From assembly GCF_023078275.1 (NCBI RefSeq), contig NC_062971.1:5642001-5706000 (forward strand): DNA of 64,000 bases, given 5' to 3'. Of the stretch, positions 12,401-18,147 are shown piece by piece. Each line of letters begins with the position of its first letter. Position 1 is the first letter of the stretch. The notes beneath the pieces were generated by a model, which did no database searches, had not been told where the DNA came from, and was given only the letters and a program-made list of their open reading frames with translations. Source of the DNA: Leguminivora glycinivorella. Taxonomy: Eukaryota > Arthropoda > Insecta > Lepidoptera > Tortricidae. A program made the translations under genes and the position numbers.

Positions 12401-15400
12401 AGATAAAAAGATTAAATGCAATTACTGTTCTAAAATCGGTCATCGTGTCAAGAACTGTCAAAAGTGGATACGAGATGGCAAACCTCCGAAGAACATAAAT
12501 GCACAGAAGGGTGAAAGTACGCCATCAACTTCCCAAGCGTCAGTAGTTAATATGACAGTAATGCTGGTGCAGGAAGAAGTCTTAGTCGTCGAGCATGACA
12601 AGGACAATTGGTACGTAGATAATGGTGCCACTAGCCATATAACAAATAGAAGCGACTTGTTTACAACTTTCAATAATTTTGATGACAGGCATACCGTTAC
12701 AACAGCCAATGGTCATGTTTTACAAGCCAAAGGAAAAGGATCGGTAGTCTTAGAAACGAATGTTAATGAAAAAGTCTCAACTATTACTTTAGAAGATGTA
12801 TGGTATGTTCCAGGTATCCAGAAAAATCTATTCTCAGTCCTAGCAGCTCACGATAAGAATCCCGATAGCAAGTTTATATCTACAACTCATAATTGCAGTA
12901 TATCTATAAATGGAAATGTCAAGGTTATCGGAAGACGAAACAAATTTGGTGGTCTCTATAAATTAGATGTCCAGAATGTCATACCAAAGAAGATGGTAGC
13001 CTGTCTGACAACAGAGACTCAACTTTACCATGAGAGATTTGCCCACCAGAATAAGCGGCATATTAGAGCGTTTGTGAAACGAGAGTTAGGGATAGAGCTT
13101 CCCATTGATGATTCATTATGTGAAAGCTGCATTTTTGGTAAATCGCACAAGCTAAAATTCGGTACGAGAAGTAGAGCATCACATCCAGGTGAGCTAATTC
13201 ATAGTGACGTGTGCGGACCATTTCCCAACTCTATCACAGATTTACGATATTTCGTACTATTTCGTGACGATTACTCTGGATATCGTATGATTTACTTTAT
13301 GAAAGCCAAGTCTGAAGTAAAACAAAAACTAGAACAAATGATTTTAGAAGCTCACAATCAAGGTCACCCAATAAAGACACTTTTGAGTGACAATGGAGGC
13401 GAATATGACAATAAAGATGTCAGAGATATTCTTGCAAAGAATGGAATCAAACAGAGGCTGACAATGCCATACACGCCGGAGCAAAGCGGTTGTTGCGAAC
13501 GTGATCATCGCACGTTAGTCGAAGCAGCAAGAACGATCATGTATAGCGGCGAAGGCTTTCCTCAAGCGCTTTGGGCAGAGATTGTTAACACGGTAACATA
13601 CGTCATTAATAGAACAGGTCCCTCCAGAGTGGAGAATAAGTCACCGTTTGAACTATGGAATGGCAAGAAACCAAAGATATCGCATTTAAAGATAATTGGC
13701 AGCACGTGTTATGCTCACATTCCCAAGCAAAAGAGACAGAAACTTTCGAAGAAAGCGCTTAAAGGAAGACTTGTCGGATACGATAATGATGACGGTTATC
13801 GTATATGGGCGGCAATAGAAAATGACAAATATAGACTTATACGATCTCGCGATGTCATATTTGACGAAAAGCCGCTCAACAGACAAAACTACTCTGAGAT
13901 TAAAGTGCCCCAGAAATCTAGAGATTCGAAAAAGAATGAACTGGAAATAAAAATTGTCTCACCAGAAATCCGTCCAGCATTCAAGTTTGGTGTGCCAGTA
14001 CCAAACGACTCGCCAATATATCGCCAAGAAAATACATCGCCGTTCGAATTTAGGGAGGAAAATCAAGTCGAAGACACAATACATGTCGGTGAAATGCCAT
14101 TTCGAGTCGATGAAAGACAAGAAGTCGAAGATTCATCATTCTCTGAGGAAAGATCAGAAGGTTTAGCGGAGGTGACTAATCCAATCGCGTCTGAGTCAGT
14201 TCCTATCGAAGAAGAGGCGTTCTCTGAGGAAAGATTAGAAGGTTTAGCAGAGGAGACTAATCCAATCGCGTCTGAGTCAGTTCCTATCGAAGAACAGGAA
14301 GAACCATTCTTTGACACCGAACATTCCTTACAGCCCAAATACGACTTAAGACCAAGATCGACCCTTCGACCTCCAAAGAAATTTGACGACTATGTATGTA
14401 ATGTTGATACCCTTACAGATCCTCAGTCCTACAGGGAGGCTATGAAGAGCCCTCTAAGAGGAAAATGGGAGGACGCTATGAAAAGAGAGCTAGCATCTTT
14501 AAAAGAGAACGACGTGTGGACTGCCACCAAATAGAAAGGCACTCTCATCAAAATGGGTATATAGAATCAAGAGAAATCCTGATGGCTCTATAGATAAATT
14601 TAAAGCACGACTTGTAGTAAAGGGCTTTAAACAGCGAAAAGGAATTGATTATGACCAAACTTTCAGTCCCGTTGCAAGGATGGCAACAATAAGAGCGCTT
14701 ATAAGCGTTGCAGCTAAGGAAAGGCTGGTACTTACGCAATTTGACGTCTCAACAGCATTCCTATATGGAAGACTTCAAGAAGACATATATATGGAACAGC
14801 CAGAAGGTTTTAATGATGGCAGCTCCAACAAAGTCTTAAAGTTAAAGCGCAGTCTATATGGACTTAAACAAGCACCACGCTGTTGGAACTCATGCTTCGC
14901 TGAAATCCTTTTAGACTTAGGCTTTACACAGAGTGATGCAGATAGTTGTTTGTTTACTAAGAAGACAAATGGAAAGAAGCTTCTCATAACCTTGTATGTG
15001 GATGATGGACTAGTTGCTGCTACTGATGCAGAAGTTACCAAAGATTTTTTGAATGATTTGCAAAAAAGGTTCAAGATAACGACAAAGCCTGCATCCTACT
15101 ACTTAGGATTAGAAATAACACAAGAAGAAGATGGATCTGTCGGAATAAAGCAAGAATCTTATACAAAAAAGATTCTGGAAAGATTCCATATGAGTGACTG
15201 TAACCCTATTTCAACTCCCATTCAAAAGGAATCAGTGTCACAGACTAGTGAAAAAGGGAAAGTCGCACAACGCGAAAAGAATTTTCCATACAGAGAAGCA
15301 GTAGGTGCTCTGACGTACCTGATGGTTGGAACACGTCCAGATATTGCTTATGCTGTCGGTATTGCATCTAGAAAGCTTGAGAACCCCGACGATTCGGATT

Positions 15401-16291
15401 GGCTCATGGTCAAAAAGATTTTTAGATACTTGAAGGGAACAACCAGCTTCGGTATAAAATACAAATCAGACCATCCCGAAGGCTTTATTGTTGGATACAG
15501 TGACGCTGACCACGGGGAGATCAAACAACAGGAAGATCGACCACTGGTGTCACCTGTTTATACTCGGGAGGAGCTGTCTCGTGGCTGAGCCAAAGACAAC
15601 CATCAGTTTCAATCTCTACCACTGAAGCCGAGATCGTTGCCGCAAGTGAAGCCACAAAAGAATTAATCTGGCTTCAGAGAGTATTTAATATGCTGACTCA
15701 GCTTAAAGAAGTGCCAATTCTCTTCGTTGATAATGAATCAGCAATTCGACTTGCTCACAATCCTGAATTCCATAAGAGAACGAAACATATACAAATTAGG
15801 CACTTCTTCGTGAGAGAAAAAGTCCTTGAAGGATTAATAACCGTGGAAAGCATAACCACAACAGATCAATTGGCAGACATGTTTACTAAACCAATGCCAA
15901 GACCGAGGCTCAATGAACTGAGAAAAAGAATCGGCTTGACACACATTGTTGAGGGAAAGTATTAAAACCTCATTGCGTAAAATTGTGGTTACTAGGCAAC
16001 AATGTTTATATGTCAATTAGACTTCTGAAAATTTTCGATTCAATATACGTTGTACATTGCTTTTTGAGATTCTTTTCGTTAATATAGATATACATATTTA
16101 ATTACTTCCATATAGTCAGTAGTCACCATTAAGCTTCCAAAAGTATTAATATATAGTGCGACTCACAACTTTAAAACAAGTACCATCAAACACCGGCGTA
16201 TCCAAGCTTTTGTTCGATGACTAACCACTAAATGCAACACATGTATTAACAAGATTTCTGCTTAAATAACGAATAGAAACCGACTTACCAT
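242..16291 (-). CDS. Mcm2: DNA replication licensing factor Mcm2 (3' part outside window)
   Basis: Subunit of the MCM2-7 hexamer, the nuclear helicase loaded at replication origins. Coding exons, 5' to 3' on the minus strand: 16289-16291, 11275-11444, 10795-10958, 8782-8971, 8044-8176, 6417-6564, 4792-5003, 3338-3541, 2370-2601, 1768-1859, 1571-1656, 242-409. All phases agree; together they give about 600 residues, against roughly 900 for the vertebrate protein, so the lid and C-terminal exons lie off the left edge. Order of domains: acidic Ser/Pro-rich N-terminus, N-terminal helical domain, OB fold with a C4 zinc finger, then the AAA+ module with Walker A (GDPGTAKSQ) and Walker B (CLIDEFDKM). 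Introns are stuffed with repeats, including a whole copia element in intron 1. Family assignment is secure; exact junctions are inferred from GT-AG signals and phase. Confidence 0.95.
700..1141. repeat. Dispersed lepidopteran repeat with poly-T
   Basis: Starts with 'accgacttcaaaaaagg' and 'aggaggttctcaattcgact' followed by a run of about 26 T. A matching piece in opposite orientation lies at 62301-62340 ('gagaacctcctcctttttt'). No coding capacity. It sits in the Mcm2 intron between exons 11 and 12 and leads into the perfect inverted repeat at 1142-1543. Confidence 0.5.
1142..1543. repeat. Perfect long inverted repeat (fold-back) in Mcm2 intron
   Basis: Arms 1142-1302 and 1383-1543 appear identical over about 160 bp, down to matching runs of nine A/T. 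A second inner stem pairs 1305-1316 with 1369-1380 with one mismatch, leaving a loop of roughly 50 bases. No ORF. In the Mcm2 pre-mRNA this would fold into a long double-stranded hairpin. Confidence 0.9.
1571..1656 (-). CDS. Mcm2: Mcm2 exon 11
   Basis: Encodes IAPRAVFTTGQGASAVGLTA then YVRKNPTT, the conserved MCM strand carrying the TTGQGASAVGLTA signature between Walker A and B. Acceptor gttttAG, donor ACAAG|gtaaac. Confidence 0.96.
1768..1859 (-). CDS. Mcm2: Mcm2 exon 10: Walker A
   Basis: Encodes EKHKVRGDINVLICGDPGTA followed by KSQFLKYTEK. GDPGTAKSQ is the MCM-type P-loop, with the Lys that contacts ATP phosphates. Phase 1 entry completes a Gly codon with exon 9, giving KNPGEK. Confidence 0.96.
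2040..2155. repeat. MITE family with 'ggtccacacaga' ends, copy 1
   Basis: GC-rich block containing 'tgcctcggccgaggca' and 'cgtttgccgcg' and ending 'tctgtgtggactaggct'. Related copies occur at 2722-2832, 5570-6065 and 7864-8024. The common core pairs with itself, suggesting a small fold-back DNA transposon. Confidence 0.5.
2185..2346 (-). pseudogene. Truncated tandem copy of Mcm2 exon 9
   Basis: About 160 bp repeat the 3' two thirds of exon 9 at roughly 90% identity by eye, including a matching GTATGT donor at its left end. The first ~70 bp of the exon and its acceptor are missing. An in-frame TAA sits just before the first conserved codon. Reading straight on from exon 9 also stops at once (NPG, Met, Tyr, stop). 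Translation shows six substitutions in ~55 residues (for example H to Y in SIYGHDY), while a 47-bp block is identical. It looks like a recent partial duplication with no coding future, unless its donor is used to make a premature-stop isoform. Confidence 0.85.
2370..2601 (-). CDS. Mcm2: Mcm2 exon 9: linker into AAA+ core
   Basis: Encodes GFPVFATVIIANYIVVKDCK, the LTDEDVANIVKLSKDPRIGE helix, and SIYGHDYIKRGLALALFGG, the conserved MCM2 entry to the ATPase domain. Acceptor catttcccAG, donor CCAG|gtatgt (phase 1). A partial tandem copy of this exon follows 23 bp beyond its donor. Confidence 0.95.
2722..2832. repeat. MITE family with 'ggtccacacaga' ends, copy 2
   Basis: Contains 'tctcggccgaggcacatc', 'gacgtttgccgcgcgagca' and ends 'ctctgtgtggaccggct', as in the copies at 2040 and 7864. 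Chance ORFs over this block are repeat artefacts. Confidence 0.5.
3022..3175 (-). mobile_element. 5'-truncated LINE 3' UTR fragment
   Basis: Reverse complement of the 3' UTR of the full LINE at 40864-46005 (compare 45822-45985): shared blocks include the 'cggcgggccactc', 'gggaccggcaagaaac' and 'ccacgcctcagcctcgag'-like stretches and 'aaatatttattttccaag'. A typical dead-on-arrival insertion, in a Mcm2 intron. Confidence 0.8.
3338..3541 (-). CDS. Mcm2: Mcm2 exon 8: OB fold
   Basis: Encodes MEQTVYRNYQKVTIQESPGR, then RSKDCVLLADLCDRCKPGDE and DLTGIYTNNYDGSLNTEQ, the DNA-facing OB-fold strands of MCM2. Acceptor ctccccAG and donor CAG|gtaacg, both in phase 0. Confidence 0.95.
3690..3935 (-). pseudogene. 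LINE reverse transcriptase C-terminal fragment
   Basis: The minus strand reads NFITNRIVQAWNKLPSEVVN then STSVNQFKNRLDKLSK, the C-terminal signature of jockey/CR1-type LINE ORF2 proteins. Upstream the same strand reads RTRGHNIKLV, also typical, in a shifted frame. The rest of the element is absent. Lies in the intron between exons 7 and 8 of Mcm2. Confidence 0.75.
3988..4127. mobile_element. PIF/Harbinger-like MITE, copy 1
   Basis: A 140-bp GC-rich palindromic element: it starts cgccgtggcttgcgtgg and ends ccacgcaagacacggcg. Target duplication TAA on both sides (3985-3987, 4128-4130). The second copy at 62848-62996 also has TAA on both sides. TAA/TTA duplications are characteristic of PIF/Harbinger transposons; no transposase is present. 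Confidence 0.75.
4310..4590. repeat. Dispersed SINE-like repeat, copy 1
   Basis: Shares 'ggcaaacaag', 'cggcccgcctgatg', 'aaagcggtcaccgtaac' and an internal hairpin around 'cttttgctgtgt...acacagcaaaaagg' with 49967-50230. Resembles the retroposed 'ggcaaacgagcag...cgcctgatgg' repeats common in Lepidoptera (see 29628). Confidence 0.6.
4792..5003 (-). CDS. Mcm2: Mcm2 exon 7: OB fold with C4 zinc finger
   Basis: Encodes EELRTFRKLHLNQLVRTVGV, then the zinc-binding pattern CNRC...CPEC with 19 residues between the pairs (KYDCNRCGYILGPF ... GSCPECQSAG). This finger mediates double-hexamer contacts in MCMs. All four cysteines are present. Confidence 0.95.
5613..5864. mobile_element. Fold-back element with 7-bp target duplication
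   Basis: Arms 5613-5713 and 5756-5864 are near-perfect inverted repeats (for example 'cgcgcatacactacaccac' against 'gtggtgtagtgtatgcgcg'). Flanked by ATTAGAC at 5606-5612 and 5865-5871. It sits inside a copy of the 'ggtccacacaga' MITE family, so insertion order is readable. Confidence 0.8.
5905..6040. mobile_element. 136-bp Tc1/mariner-type MITE
   Basis: Terminal inverted repeats of about 30 bp with one mismatch (cagtcaatcaattggaac at the left), flanked by TA on both sides (5903-5904, 6041-6042). It is a second insertion into the same older MITE that holds the fold-back at 5613. Confidence 0.75.
6285..6401 (+). mobile_element. LINE 3' end with (TTCT)n tail
   Basis: Contains 'ggctgtgcctagtgtgg', 'ataatatgtaacac' and 'aataaacg' followed by (ttct)n at 6381-6401. 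It looks like the 3' UTR and tail of a 5'-truncated non-LTR element. It stops 15 bp from the Mcm2 exon 6 donor. Confidence 0.6.
6417..6564 (-). CDS. Mcm2: Mcm2 exon 6
   Basis: Encodes VLAYFLPEAPFQMLQIFDEV through EIHVRISDLPLI, end of domain A and entry to the OB fold. Acceptor ttttttttttcAG is excellent; donor CATTG|gtatgg. A LINE 3' end with a (TTCT)n tail abuts this donor, ending 15 bp away. Confidence 0.94.
6598..6845 (+). mobile_element. tRNA-derived SINE, copy 1
   Basis: Head 'ccggtttggctcagtcgg' and 'ggttcgaatcccagtaagg' give Pol III A- and B-box-like motifs. The body 'cgtcgcttagcacccatag' and 'gtacaagctttgcttag' and an A/T-rich tail follow. A close copy is at 52509-52745 and half a copy at 51650-51772. 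Confidence 0.85.
7266..7377. repeat. Very GC-rich palindrome
   Basis: Arms 7266-7290 and 7354-7377 pair almost perfectly (gcccgcccccggccggcgcc against its complement, one G fewer on the right), around an AT-richer 63-bp loop. Stands out sharply from the AT-rich intron. Probably a fold-back element; no ORF. Confidence 0.75.
7864..8024. repeat. MITE family with 'ggtccacacaga' ends, copy 4
   Basis: Left end cggtccacacagatcgaggc, right end tgcctctctgtgtggaccag: an inverted terminal pair. Most complete copy of the family seen at 2040, 2722 and 5570. Confidence 0.6.
8044..8176 (-). CDS. Mcm2: Mcm2 exon 5
   Basis: Encodes RFKNFLRTFTNSKGQYVYKE and the following MCEHNQASFHVEFDVLAREQ, helical N-terminal domain A. 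Donor CGAGCAG|gtatgt, acceptor gtctacAG. The neighbouring intron on the left contains a MITE with terminal repeats reading ggtccacacaga (about 7864-8024). Confidence 0.94.
8782..8971 (-). CDS. Mcm2: Mcm2 exon 4
   Basis: Begins with an acidic stretch (DESDEEDGD) and a basic patch (AKRRRAAEK) that could act as a nuclear localisation signal, then runs into IENLEDTKGYTTKEWVSMLG, an MCM2 signature entering the N-terminal helical domain. Donor AACAG|gtaaaa, acceptor tgcatAG. Confidence 0.93.
9085..9215. repeat. Dispersed repeat, arm of the 34.8-kb fold-back
   Basis: Contains 'gacagttcttaaaaagaa' then 'gctgatttgactag' and 'cgtgacgtcactc', the same blocks as both arms of the inverted pair at 34745-34955 and 35437-35645. 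Confidence 0.6.
9445..9592. mobile_element. MITE with 'atatcgtcactac' ends, copy 1
   Basis: Left end 'tatatcgtcactccttt', right end 'aaagtagtgacaatat'. The interior 'tgtatcttcgtctgtcaatg' also occurs in the copy at 48455-48630 in reverse orientation. No coding capacity. Confidence 0.6.
10459..10683. repeat. Dispersed MITE, copy 1 (related to 47606-48059)
   Basis: Starts 'cagtacagatggtg' and ends 'ttgtaatgtac'. It contains 'acgcactagtgcgagaag' and 'aaaacactcccttcggtcg'. Two tandem reverse-orientation copies sit in the hAT element at 46672-48175, and a degenerate one near 34470-34690. Confidence 0.65.
10795..10958 (-). CDS. Mcm2: Mcm2 exon 3
   Basis: Encodes DYRPMPGLDRYDAADLDDDN followed by an Arg/Glu-rich helix (RRAAEQELRRRDREEGRRR), the conserved segment after the acidic tail in MCM2. 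Acceptor ttctccAG, donor TATG|gtgaga, phases 2 and 1. Confidence 0.93.
11275..11444 (-). CDS. Mcm2: Mcm2 exon 2: acidic N-terminal tail
   Basis: Encodes SSPAPDTPSDRDGARSR, then a Ser/Pro element (MTSPARDYEMFEDESA) and an acidic run ending NDNMEA. This matches the FEDES...LEEEEDGEEL pattern of animal MCM2 N-termini, the tail known to bind histone H3-H4 and to be phosphorylated by CDC7. Acceptor ctatgCAG at its right edge, donor GAGGC|gtgggt at its left. The copia insertion begins 15 bp upstream of the acceptor. Confidence 0.9.
11465..11681 (+). repeat. copia 5' LTR
   Basis: 217 bp, from tattaaaacctcattgcg to cacaactttaaaa. Matches the 3' LTR at 15960-16176 with no difference seen. Confidence 0.92.
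11682..11697 (+). promoter_or_regulatory. copia primer-binding site
   Basis: The sequence ggtgatgtgcccagag directly abuts the LTR and resembles the initiator-tRNA-Met internal complement used by Drosophila copia (gg-t-atgggcccag type). Inferred by similarity. Confidence 0.6.
14158..14300 (+). repeat. Tandem duplication within copia pol spacer
   Basis: A stretch encoding FSEERSEGLAEVTNPIASES is immediately repeated as FSEERLEGLAEETNPIASES, a direct repeat of about 75 bp in the acidic linker between integrase and reverse transcriptase. Confidence 0.85.
15951..15959 (+). promoter_or_regulatory. copia polypurine tract
   Basis: The purine run gagggaaag ends exactly at the first base of the 3' LTR, as expected for the plus-strand primer. 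Confidence 0.7.
15960..16176 (+). repeat. copia 3' LTR
   Basis: 217 bp matching the 5' LTR without visible difference; followed by CAAGT, the right-hand copy of the target duplication. Confidence 0.92.
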
Positions 16292-16430
16292 TATAAATTA
16301 AGCTTAACAGTAACTTATTTAAAGTACAACACTGAAACTTAACACAATTTGAACGCAATAACAACAAAATAACATAAAAACACGATGCCACTCAACAACA
16401 AACAGGTTAAAACACAAAATGTCAAAATGC
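16289..16430 (-). CDS. Mcm2: Mcm2 exon 1: 5' UTR plus the start codon only
   Basis: On the minus strand the sequence reads ATG directly followed by the strong donor GTAAGTCGG, so the coding part is just 16289-16291. Joined in phase 0 to exon 2 it gives MSSPAPDTPSD. The alternative is an in-place start at the ATG seven bases upstream of exon 2 (MQSSPAP), but that triplet overlaps a good CAG acceptor. The right edge (transcription start) is approximate and placed next to the E2F-type site. Confidence 0.7.
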
Positions 16431-16438
16431 GCGCGAAA
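16431..16438 (-). promoter_or_regulatory. E2F-type site upstream of Mcm2
   Basis: The minus strand reads TTTCGCGC within a short CG-rich island (ttcgcgcgcat) just upstream of the Mcm2 5' UTR. MCM genes are classic E2F targets at G1/S. The element also lies within the 570 bp separating Mcm2 from Pam16. Confidence 0.65.
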
Positions 16439-16861
16439 CACAGTTTGTTAGTTTGAGTCTCTCATTCTGTTGAAAATGTTGTTACAGGAGCAGTTTAAAA
16501 AGTAGTTGAAATAGTTTTCGCAAGGAAAGGATGCGTTCAAAATATTCATTTTTATATATTCGATTAAAACTATTTTACTGATTTTAAATATAATTATTAT
16601 AATAATTAAGTACACACTGAAAACAACTAATAAAATATTGTTACTTCTATACTCTTGCTTAAAGCTTAATAAGTCGGTTACCATACGAATGAATCTTAAC
16701 CTAAAATTTGGAATGTCAATCTGTCTCATTTCAAATAAATCACTTATGTCGTAATATATTTTGTGGAATTCCATATTTATATTATGGACTGAACTTACTC
16801 TTCATCTACCTTATTCATGCTTTAACAAAAAGGTAGTAAGTAGATATCTCTAGTAATAAAT

Positions 16862-17245
16862 ATGGCAAAATACATAGCACAAATTATAGTTCTCGGTGCT
16901 CAAGTTGTAGGTCGGGCTTTTGCGAGAGCATTGAAACAAGAAATTGCTGCTTCCCAAGAAGCAGCGAAGAGAGCTGGTGGCGGGGAAGCTGGCGCCCGAA
17001 GAGCGGCAGCCAATCTGTCAACAGGACTTACGTTAGAAGAAGCTATGCAAATATTGAACATAGATAAATTAGATCCAGAAAAAGTGAAAAAGAACTATGA
17101 ACATTTATTTTCGGCGAACGACAAAGCGAAAGGGGGTTCTTTCTACTTACAATCCAAGATTGTGAGAGCTAAGGAGAGGATAGATACAGAACTGAAACAG
17201 AAGCAACCAGACCCGGATCAGAGTAAAGCCAAAGACACCTCTTAA
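16862..17245 (+). CDS. Pam16: Mitochondrial import motor subunit Tim16/Pam16 (Magmas)
   Basis: A 127-residue protein encoded in one exon. It begins MAKYIAQIIVLGAQVVGRAF, the hydrophobic N-terminus of Pam16, which sits in the mitochondrial inner membrane. The J-like domain follows (LSTGLTLEEAMQILNIDKLD, then YEHLFSANDKAKGGSFYLQS). As in the family, the HPD motif that makes true J proteins stimulate Hsp70 is absent: Pam16 holds Pam14/Tim14 in an inactive heterodimer at the TIM23 motor. Length matches animal orthologues (fly black pearl). Divergent from Mcm2, convergent with TMEM169. The C-terminal 25 residues are charged and variable. Confidence 0.95.
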   Translation: MAKYIAQIIVLGAQVVGRAFARALKQEIAASQEAAKRAGGGEAGARRAAANLSTGLTLEEAMQILNIDKLDPEKVKKNYEHLFSANDKAKGGSFYLQSKIVRAKERIDTELKQKQPDPDQSKAKDTS

Positions 17246-18147
17246 TGACTTTAGTGTAATAACTTTGAATAGAGTAGTTTAGAACAAATGTTGTTTTGTA
17301 AAATATTTTATTGCATATAAATGGATACCACAATAGTGACTAGAATACATCAGTCTTCATTACAATGCTGATTATGTTGTAAGTTATACAAAATTTATGT
17401 TCACTCGCATAATGCTACTCGCAAACCACTATAGCATTATAGTAATCAATAAATTTTCCTAAGCATATGATTAAAATGTTTCATTTGCTTTATTTACCTT
17501 AAACTTATCTCTTGGATATGTAAAAATATTAAAACTACACAATTTCATGCATAATATACCTAATTCACAAAATTATTTGTTTATAAAATATTCACAAATG
17601 ATAAATGTGACTAGAAAATTTATGTCTCTAGAAATGGAAGATAATATGAATAACATAAGATCCTATGTAATTTAAAATTAAAGTAAATATATTACTTTTA
17701 GCTAACTTAAACTCAGTTGATACTCCTTGTATAAAATAAAATTATTGTAAATATTACTTAAAACTAGAATACATCAGTCAACTTACATACTATGAGATTT
17801 ATATGGCAGTATTTTCTATTCGGCAATTTTTAGCAAAGTTGCATACATTAAAAATTGAATCTAGAACAGCAAAAATTCAAGTGTATGAAGCTGTAGATAG
17901 TTTAAAAATCTGGCCTCTGAACCATCCTTTTGGCATTTAAATGTTAATTACTCACTTTACAATACACAACAATGTGTAACACATAGCTTACAACATCACT
18001 CAATTTTATTCCTACAATACAAAAAGCTATTTACTATGTTCTAGCCCTTTTCAGTCAACTGCACTTTGCTGGTGTATGTTTATAATCATGCCTTAAAAAT
18101 AAGCAGTATAATATGTTCCTAGTGTCTGAAGAGAGCCTATTTATAAT
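17246..18147. other. Intergenic, convergent 3' ends of Pam16 and TMEM169
   Basis: AT-rich with no ORF of note. An AATAAA near 17447 could serve Pam16. On the minus strand several AATAAA-like hexamers (for example near 18003-18008) could end TMEM169. Confidence 0.5.

Larger units (their letters stand above)
11703..15965 (+). pseudogene. copia gag-pol, two frameshifts
   Basis: First ATG at 11703. Segment 1 (to the stop at 14534) holds Gag, a zinc knuckle (CNYCSKIGHRVKNC), the protease motif WYVDNGATSH, the HHCC pre-integrase region, and an integrase with D (HSDVCGPF), D (LLSDNGGEY) and E (CCERDHRTL), then the Lys/Glu-rich spacer. The frame moves by one near 14520-14530. Segment 2 continues as reverse transcriptase (YMEQPEGF, then the YVDDG catalytic box). 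The frame moves back near 15505-15515, and segment 3 carries RNase H (STTEAEIVAASEA, FVDNESAIRL) and ends in the first bases of the 3' LTR. The two shifts compensate one another. Such enzymes copy and integrate the element in cytoplasmic particles; this copy could not make RT and RNase H without frameshift suppression. Confidence 0.9.
11465..16176 (+). mobile_element. Ty1/copia LTR retrotransposon
   Basis: Complete element of 4.7 kb: 217-bp LTRs at 11465-11681 and 15960-16176 that look identical base for base, primer-binding site after the left LTR, polypurine tract before the right one, and a gag-pol reading frame in copia order (protease, integrase, RT, RNase H). Five-bp target duplication CAAGT at 11460-11464 and 16177-16181. 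Inserted antisense to Mcm2 in intron 1. The LTR ends are TATT...AAAA, not the usual TG...CA, but the position of the priming sites and of the duplication agree on these boundaries. The coding region carries two frameshifts. Confidence 0.93.

Noticed and set aside
14063..14338. Ser-rich minus-strand ORF inside copia
   Set aside because: Antisense shadow of the acidic pol spacer and its tandem duplication.
16448..16774. 108-codon minus-strand ORF between Mcm2 and Pam16
   Set aside because: Ile/Asn-rich AT-driven composition, lies across the divergent promoter region, and shows no domain.
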